Origin: Klenkia marina | GTDB lineage: Bacteria > Actinomycetota > Actinomycetes > Mycobacteriales > Geodermatophilaceae | DNA length: 64,000 nucleotides | Direction: 5' to 3' | Assembly: GCF_900101025.1 (NCBI RefSeq) | Contig: NZ_FMUH01000007.1 | Coordinates: 1 to 64,000 of the forward strand | Shown: positions 59,262-64,000 of the stretch, one piece after another | How the letters are laid out: the number at the start of each line of letters is the position of its first letter | Position numbering within the stretch: position 1 is the first letter of the stretch | Position numbers and translations under genes: made by a program | Notes under the pieces: generated by a model | Seen by the model: the letters and a program-made list of their open reading frames with translations, nothing else | What the model was told of the DNA's origin: nothing | The model's database searches: none

Positions 59262-60359
59262 TCAGCGGCGGGTCGACTCCGTCACCGTGAACTTCGGGTC
59301 GCGCGAGAGCTGACGCGTCGGCCCCACCAGGCGCTGCAGGGCCGGCCGGTGCGGCAGGTGCGAGTTGTAGACCGTGAGCAGCCGACCACCCGGGCGCAGC
59401 ACCCGCGCCGCGGCCTCGAACAGGCGCTCGGCGATGCCCGCGTGCACCGTCGTCCCCTGGTGGAAGGGCGGGTTGCACGCGACGAGGTCGACGCTGCCCG
59501 GCTCGACGCCGGCCAGCGCGTCGTCCCGGGTGACGGTCACGCGGTCGGCCACCCCGTTGCGGACGGCGGTCTCGCGTGCCGAGGCCACGGCCGCGGCGGA
59601 GGCGTCCGACGCCAGGACGGCGAACCCCGCGCGGGCCAGCGCCACGGCCAGCACGCCGGTGCCGCAGCCGAGGTCGACCGCTACACCCGGCCCCTCGGCC
59701 GGGAGCTGGCGGAGCAGGGCGCGAGTGCCGATGTCGACCTTCGTGCCGGCGAACGCGGCGCCGTGCGCCGCGACGGTGATCCCGAGGTCGGGGTGCTCGG
59801 CCACCCGCGGGAACGACGAGGGACCCGGGCGCGGGCCGGTGGCCACCAGCACGCGGGACTTCTGCCGGGCGAGCGTGGCGTGCACGTGCTCGAACGAGTC
59901 GGCCAGCACGTCGTTCATCGCACGGGTCATGTGCTTGACGCGGCCGCCGACGAACAGCGTGACGGAGGGGTCCGCACCGGCGGCCACGACCTCGGCGACC
60001 TCGCGCAGCGCGTCGAGCGACTTGGGCGCCTGCACCAGCACGACCCGGGCGCCGGTGGCGTCGAGCTGCGGGAGCACGGTGAACCCCTGCACCCCGGTGC
60101 GCTCGGCGTTGGCGGCCAGAGCCAGCTCGGCGACCCGCAGGTCGGTGTGCGCGCGCACGCCGGTCGCCCCGTGCAGCGCGACGGCACCCAGGGTCAGTGC
60201 CCCGTGGGTGTCGTCGACGGTGAGCACGCCGTCGGGGTGGACGGCGATCGCCGCGGCGGCCTCGTCGAGCAGCAGCCGGTCGGTGGCGTCGACCGCCACC
60301 AGGTCGGGCGCCTCGACGTCGGGGGCGCGGCGAAGCTGGTCGAAGAAGGGGTCGGGCAC
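59262..60359 (-). CDS. rsmC: RsmC-like methyltransferase (two-domain, rRNA guanine-N2 type)
   Basis: The GTG start at 60359 gives 365 residues. The N-terminal half is a degenerate methyltransferase-like domain (DATDRLLLDEAAAAIAVHPD). The C-terminal half is active, with the SAM loop AVDLGCGTGVLAVALARAGF and the catalytic ACNPPFHQG (NPPF). The duplicated layout is that of RsmC/RlmG, which methylate guanine N2 in 16S or 23S rRNA. The exact position is not readable from sequence. Its stop is 5 bases from the convergent PRTase stop. Confidence 0.85.
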   Translation of the reverse strand: MPDPFFDQLRRAPDVEAPDLVAVDATDRLLLDEAAAAIAVHPDGVLTVDDTHGALTLGAVALHGATGVRAHTDLRVAELALAANAERTGVQGFTVLPQLDATGARVVLVQAPKSLDALREVAEVVAAGADPSVTLFVGGRVKHMTRAMNDVLADSFEHVHATLARQKSRVLVATGPRPGPSSFPRVAEHPDLGITVAAHGAAFAGTKVDIGTRALLRQLPAEGPGVAVDLGCGTGVLAVALARAGFAVLASDASAAAVASARETAVRNGVADRVTVTRDDALAGVEPGSVDLVACNPPFHQGTTVHAGIAERLFEAAARVLRPGGRLLTVYNSHLPHRPALQRLVGPTRQLSRDPKFTVTESTRR

Positions 60360-60397
60360 CGCGACGACGCTAGACCCCGTCGTCCTCCGGCACGGAG

Positions 60398-60463
60398 GTC
60401 CGTCCCCCTCCACCAGATCCGGTGGAGGGGGACGGACTTCTGCGCACCCCCCTGATCGACGCT
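60398..60463. repeat. Dispersed palindromic repeat, family B copy 2
   Basis: GTCCGTCCCCCTCCACC (60398-60414) pairs perfectly with GGTGGAGGGGGACGGAC (60421-60437) around AGATCC. It is followed by GCACCCCCCTGATCGACGCT, the same tail as copy 1. It lies between msrA and the rsmC-like gene, both on the minus strand. Confidence 0.85.
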
Positions 60464-60469
60464 CGGGGG

Positions 60470-61126
60470 TCAGACCCCGGTGAGGCCCACGGGACAGCTC
60501 ACGCCGGTGCCGTTCACCGGGCAGTAGCCGTTCGGGACCTTGTACAGGTACTGCTGGTGGTAGTCCTCGGCGTAGAAGAAGTCGCCCAGCGGCTCGATCT
60601 CGGTGGTGATCGCGCCGTAGCCGGCCGCGGTCAGCCGCTCCTGGTACGCCGCCCGCGACGCCTCGGCGGCAGCCTGCTGCTCGGGGCCGGTCACGTAGAC
60701 CGCCGAGCGGTACTGGGTGCCGACGTCGTTGCCCTGCCGCATGCCCTGGGTGGGGTCGTGCTCCTCCCAGAACTCCTTGAGCAGCACGTCGTAGGAGATC
60801 ACCGCGGGGTCGAAGACCACCAGCACGACCTCGGTGTGCCCGGTGCGCGCCGAGCAGACCTCCTCGTAGGTGGGGTTCGGGGTGAAGCCGCCGGCGTAGC
60901 CCGCGGCGGTGGAGTACACGCCGGGCAGCTGCCAGAACACCTTCTCCACGCCCCAGAAGCAGCCGGCGCCGAAGACGGCGGTCTGCAGGCCCTCGGGGAA
61001 CGGCGGCTGGATGCGGTTGCCGTTGACCGCGTGCAGCTCGGGGATGTGCGGCAGCACCTGGGACCGGCCCGGCAGGGCGTCCTCCGCGGTGACCGACTGG
61101 GTCTTGGCACGGGAGAAGAACGACAT
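60470..61126 (-). CDS. msrA: Peptide methionine-S-sulfoxide reductase
   Basis: The 218-residue MsrA has the active-site [13 protein letters not shown] (catalytic Cys about 56), then [16 protein letters not shown] and the central EVVLVVFDP and [22 protein letters not shown]-terminal [14 protein letters not shown] supplies the resolving cysteines. It repairs oxidised methionine with thioredoxin. It stands alone, with no MsrB adjacent. Together with Ohr it gives the window two oxidative-damage defences. Confidence 0.95.
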   Translation of the reverse strand: MSFFSRAKTQSVTAEDALPGRSQVLPHIPELHAVNGNRIQPPFPEGLQTAVFGAGCFWGVEKVFWQLPGVYSTAAGYAGGFTPNPTYEEVCSARTGHTEVVLVVFDPAVISYDVLLKEFWEEHDPTQGMRQGNDVGTQYRSAVYVTGPEQQAAAEASRAAYQERLTAAGYGAITTEIEPLGDFFYAEDYHQQYLYKVPNGYCPVNGTGVSCPVGLTGV

Positions 61127-61160
61127 GCCCCGAATGTAGGACCGGCCCGCAACCGAGCGG

Positions 61161-62927
61161 TCAGCCCTGCACCGGGGTGCGCGCCGGGACGGCGGCGGGC
61201 CGCCCGAAGAGGTACCCCTGCGCGAACGTGCAGCCCAGCTCCACGAGGGTGGCCTGCTGCGCCTGGGTCTCCACGCCCTCGGCCACGACGTCCAGCGAGA
61301 GGCTCCGCGACAGCTCGACGATCGACGCGACCAGGGTCGTGGCCGCGCCGCCGCGGTACAGGTCGGCGACGAAGCTGCGGTCGATCTTGACGATGTCGGC
61401 GGGCAGGCGGCGCAGGTAGGACAGGCTGGAGTACCCGGTGCCGAAGTCGTCGATGGCGATGCGCACCCCGAGGTCGCGCAGCTCCTGCAGCCGGCCGGAC
61501 ACGGTGTCCAGGTCGTCGGCCAGCAGGCTCTCGGTGACCTCCAGGACCAGCCGCTGGGCCGGCAACCCGCTGTCGGCCAGGGCGTCGCGCACCGTCTGCA
61601 CGAACTCGGGGTCGGCCAGCTGGACGGCGGACACGTTGACCGCCACCCGGCTGGGGCCGACCTCCTCCCCCAGACCCCGCACGGCGTCCTGGGCAGCCCG
61701 GCGCAGCACCCAGGTGCCCAGCGCGGAGATCGCGCCGGTCTGCTCGGCGAGGGGCACGAACTGCAGGGGCGCGATGGGCCCGCGGGTGGGGTGCCGCCAG
61801 CGCACCAGGGCCTCGTACCCGTGCACCTGCCCGTCGGGCAGGGCGACGACGGGCTGGTAGTGCACGGACAGCTGGTCCCCCGACGCCATCGCGGCGGTGA
61901 GGTCCTCGGCCAGCGCCGCGCGGTCCGTGGCGGCCTCGGCCATGCCGGGCGCGAAGGTGACGACCTTGTCCCGGCCGGCCGCCTTGGCCTGGTACATCGC
62001 CAGGTCGGCGTTGCGCAGCAGCAGGTCGGCGTCCCGGCGTCCGGCCGTGCCCGTGCCGGCGATGCCGACGCTGGTGGTGACCGACACGGGCCGGCCCCCG
62101 AGCTGCACGGGGAAGCGGACGGCGGCCTGCAGCCGGTGCGCGACCTCGGCGGCGTGGCTGGCCGGTCCGGGCACCAGGACGGCGAACTCGTCGCCGCCCA
62201 GCCGCACCACCAGGTCGTCGCTGCGGACCCCGGCCCGCAGCCGGTCGGCCACCTCGACCAGCAGCGCGTCGCCGATGGCGTGGCCGCGGCCGTCGTTGAC
62301 CGCCTTGAAGCCGTCGAGGTCCAGGAACAGCACCGACAGCGGCCCGTCGCCGCGCAGCAGCCCCACGGTGGCCTCGGCCAGCCGCCGGCGGTTGCCCAGC
62401 CCGGTGAGCGGGTCGGTGCGGGCGCCGTGCTCGGCCAGCTGCCACGTGCGGTGGTGCACCAGGCAGACCAGCAGGGTGGCCGCGACCGGGAGCAGGTCGA
62501 AGGGGTCGATGTCGTGGGAGCCGAAGACGACGACGGCGAAGTCGACCAGCGCGACCACCACGGCGGTGGGCACGATGACCCAGTCCTGGTAGAGGGCGCA
62601 CACGGCGATGGCCAGCAGCATCCAGCTGAACGCCTCGCCCTGGCCGGTGATCGGCACCAGCACGGCCGCCCCGGCGGTCAGCGAGAGGGTGGCCAGGACG
62701 GTGCGCAGCCGCGCCGGCCAGGCCGGCCGTGCGGCGAACACCGCGGGCAGCCCGGTGCCGACCAGCACGAGGGCCGCCGCACCCCGGCCGTGGCCGAGCG
62801 CGCCGGTGGTCAGGGCCAGGACGACGGCCTGCCAGAGGGCACCGCGGACGATCCAGCGGTGCCGCGACTCCCACTCGGCCGCGGTCAGCGACGTGCCGCC
62901 GCGCCGTCGGCCGAGCTCCCAGGTCAT
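61161..62927 (-). CDS. Membrane GGDEF-EAL cyclic-di-GMP enzyme
   Basis: The 588-residue protein has about six N-terminal membrane helices (about 28-165). A GGDEF domain follows with intact [10 protein letters not shown] (about 243-252) and no RxxD inhibitory site that I can identify. The EAL domain has YEALVRW, NVS, EVTES and [13 protein letters not shown] intact. Both cyclase and phosphodiesterase signatures are preserved, so either direction of c-di-GMP turnover is possible, possibly switched by the membrane sensor region. It is not in an operon. Confidence 0.92.
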   Translation of the reverse strand: MTWELGRRRGGTSLTAAEWESRHRWIVRGALWQAVVLALTTGALGHGRGAAALVLVGTGLPAVFAARPAWPARLRTVLATLSLTAGAAVLVPITGQGEAFSWMLLAIAVCALYQDWVIVPTAVVVALVDFAVVVFGSHDIDPFDLLPVAATLLVCLVHHRTWQLAEHGARTDPLTGLGNRRRLAEATVGLLRGDGPLSVLFLDLDGFKAVNDGRGHAIGDALLVEVADRLRAGVRSDDLVVRLGGDEFAVLVPGPASHAAEVAHRLQAAVRFPVQLGGRPVSVTTSVGIAGTGTAGRRDADLLLRNADLAMYQAKAAGRDKVVTFAPGMAEAATDRAALAEDLTAAMASGDQLSVHYQPVVALPDGQVHGYEALVRWRHPTRGPIAPLQFVPLAEQTGAISALGTWVLRRAAQDAVRGLGEEVGPSRVAVNVSAVQLADPEFVQTVRDALADSGLPAQRLVLEVTESLLADDLDTVSGRLQELRDLGVRIAIDDFGTGYSSLSYLRRLPADIVKIDRSFVADLYRGGAATTLVASIVELSRSLSLDVVAEGVETQAQQATLVELGCTFAQGYLFGRPAAVPARTPVQG

Positions 62928-63025
62928 GCCTCCACCTCGGCAGCCCGGCGACCGGGGTCGAGCCCGACGGGTGCCGGATCACCCTTTGGGGTGCGGGCGA
63001 ACCGTCGAGCGCCCACGATCGAACG

Positions 63026-63721
63026 GTGCAGGTGACCGATCCTCAGCTCGAGCGCCACCCCGTCGACGGCGAGACCCGTGGGGTCGCCCTGTTCTGCCAC
63101 GGCGGCACCGCCGCCAGCCAGGCCCCGCCCAAGGACCGCGCGTTGTCGTTGGTGCGCATGCGGGCCTTCGAGAAGTTCGTCCGCGACGACCTCGGCGGCC
63201 GCGGGGTCGAGACGGCGCTGGTGCGCTACCGGGTGGCCGGCTGGAACGGCGAGGCCGCCGACGCCTACCAGGACGTGCGGTGGTCGATCGAGCAGCTGCG
63301 CGCCGACCTCGGCAAGGACGTGCCGGTCGTGCTGGTGGGCCACTCGATGGGCGGTCGTGCTGCGCTCAAGGCCGGCGGCGACCCGCAGGTGACCGCCGTC
63401 TGCGCGCTGGCGCCGTGGACCCCGCCCGGCGAGCCCGTCATGCAGCTGCGCGAGCAGACGGTGGCGATCCTGCACGGCTCGGGCGACCGCTGGGTGCCGG
63501 CCAAGCTCTCGGCCGACTTCGCCGTGCGGGCCCGGCGGGCCGGCGCCCGGGTGGCCCGGTTCACCGTCCCCGGCGGGCACTCGATGCTGCGGCGGGCCCA
63601 CACATGGCACGCGTTCGCCCGCGACGTCGTGCTGGCGGGCACCGGACTCGAACCGATGCGGGCCGACGTGGCGAACGCCCTCCAGCTGCCCAGCCCGGAG
63701 GGCCTCGCGGTACCGCTCTGA
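63026..63721 (+). CDS. Alpha/beta hydrolase
   Basis: The 231-residue hydrolase has the nucleophile elbow VVLVGHSMGGRAAL (Ser about 115), an ALFCHGGTAASQAPP oxyanion loop near residues 22-36, acid GSGDRWVPA and catalytic His in VPGGHSMLRRAHTWH. The small size and simple lid suggest a soluble esterase or thioesterase. GTG 63026 and GTG 63032 are both possible starts. The end overlaps a hairpin. No neighbour points to the substrate. Confidence 0.85.
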   Translation: MQVTDPQLERHPVDGETRGVALFCHGGTAASQAPPKDRALSLVRMRAFEKFVRDDLGGRGVETALVRYRVAGWNGEAADAYQDVRWSIEQLRADLGKDVPVVLVGHSMGGRAALKAGGDPQVTAVCALAPWTPPGEPVMQLREQTVAILHGSGDRWVPAKLSADFAVRARRAGARVARFTVPGGHSMLRRAHTWHAFARDVVLAGTGLEPMRADVANALQLPSPEGLAVPL

Positions 63722-63739
63722 CTCCTCCGAGCGGTACCG
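63708..63739 (+). terminator. Hairpin over the hydrolase stop codon
   Basis: CGGTACCGCTC (63708-63718) pairs with GAGCGGTACCG (63729-63739). The stop codon sits at the loop edge. The hairpin separates the hydrolase from the downstream flavoprotein gene. Confidence 0.6.
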
Positions 63740-63769
63740 GGGGGCGCCCCGACTGCCGAGGAGAAGAAG

Positions 63770-64000
63770 ATGTCCGCCGTGCACAATCGACCGACCGCCG
63801 CCGTCGTGGGTTCCGGGGTCTCCGGCCTCACCGCCGCGTACCTCCTGCAGCGCACCCACGACGTCACCCTCTTCGAGACCGAGGGCCGGCTCGGCGGGCA
63901 CGCGCACACCCACGACGTCGAGACCCCCGACGACCGGGTGATCCCGATCGACACCGGCTTCATCGTGCACAACGAGCGCACCTACCCGAACCTGCTCAAG
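63770..64000 (+). CDS. FAD-dependent amine-oxidase-like flavoprotein, N-terminus only
   Basis: Only 77 residues fall within the window. ATG 63770 follows GAGGAG. The dinucleotide-binding loop [18 protein letters not shown] (about 11-28) and [14 protein letters not shown] are those of the NAD(P)/FAD oxidoreductases often encoded beside cyclopropane-fatty-acid synthases and DUF1365 proteins. Those partners would lie beyond the right edge and cannot be confirmed. Confidence 0.75.
   Translation, partial: MSAVHNRPTAAVVGSGVSGLTAAYLLQRTHDVTLFETEGRLGGHAHTHDVETPDDRVIPIDTGFIVHNERTYPNLLK

Overview
The window is very GC-rich with GC-ending codons throughout. It opens with the 5' end of an actinobacterial 16S rRNA gene and carries many GTG starts, 4-base stop/start overlaps and several apparently leaderless promoters. 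It also has a mycofactocin-type SDR, an FprB-type ferredoxin reductase and MsiK-type sugar ABC operons that lack their own ATPase. This fits a soil or rock Actinomycetota chromosome. A relative of the Geodermatophilaceae is plausible, but I cannot fix the genus from sequence alone. I see no prophage, insertion sequence, CRISPR array or tRNA.

Layout. 1-630: 16S rRNA (minus strand) with leader and promoter. 631-4538: alkB behind two LexA-like boxes, a RecQ helicase with a C-terminal phosphoribosyltransferase-like segment, and a PHP phosphoesterase. 4583-17719: the centrepiece, containing carbamate kinase, a barbiturase/cyanuric-acid-hydrolase-family ring-opening enzyme, FdrA plus a DUF1116 (YlbE) protein, a UraA-type uracil permease, a three-subunit molybdenum hydroxylase and a CoxG-like protein. 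An Ohr protein and a TetR/SDR pair are embedded in it. 17818-24714: membrane and stress proteins, then a diiron oxygenase with its FprB reductase. 24900-28840: hyuA/hyuB ATP-dependent hydantoinase/oxoprolinase. 29305-34475: Mur ligase paralogue, esterase, phosphofructokinase and small enzymes. 34514-45140: a cyclase-family hydrolase, acetylxylan esterase, two sugar ABC transporter sets, a LacI regulator and a deacetylase. 45141-52408: orphan YcaO, aquaporin, AldR/Ald, NmrA-MarR and an anti-sigma-like ATPase. 52518-55489: urate degradation (uraD, uraH, uricase) with a divergent aldolase-like gene. 55789-58651: pseudouridine catabolism (LacI, PsuK, PsuG). The remainder holds a PRTase, an RsmC-like methylase, MsrA, a GGDEF-EAL protein, a hydrolase and a partial flavoprotein.

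How the genes may work together. The 4.6-17.7 kb genes can be read as an oxidative uracil route. UraA would import uracil and the Mo hydroxylase would oxidise it to barbiturate. The ring-opening amidohydrolase would give ureidomalonate. FdrA/DUF1116, homologous to two of the three oxamate-transcarbamylase (AllFGH) subunits, could phosphorolyse ureidomalonate to malonamate plus carbamoyl phosphate, and carbamate kinase would recover ATP. Ureidomalonate is oxalurate with one extra CH2, so the substitution is chemically natural. Six near-identical palindromes (consensus about TAnyTCASCGSTRAGG) lie before the carbamate kinase operon, on both sides of the fdrA/permease divergent region, before hyuAB, before an NmrA-MarR operon and before a hypothetical gene. 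They define a candidate regulon with the MarR protein as a possible regulator. PsuG releases uracil from pseudouridine 5'-phosphate and could feed the same route. Two families of dispersed palindromic repeats occupy several intergenic gaps.
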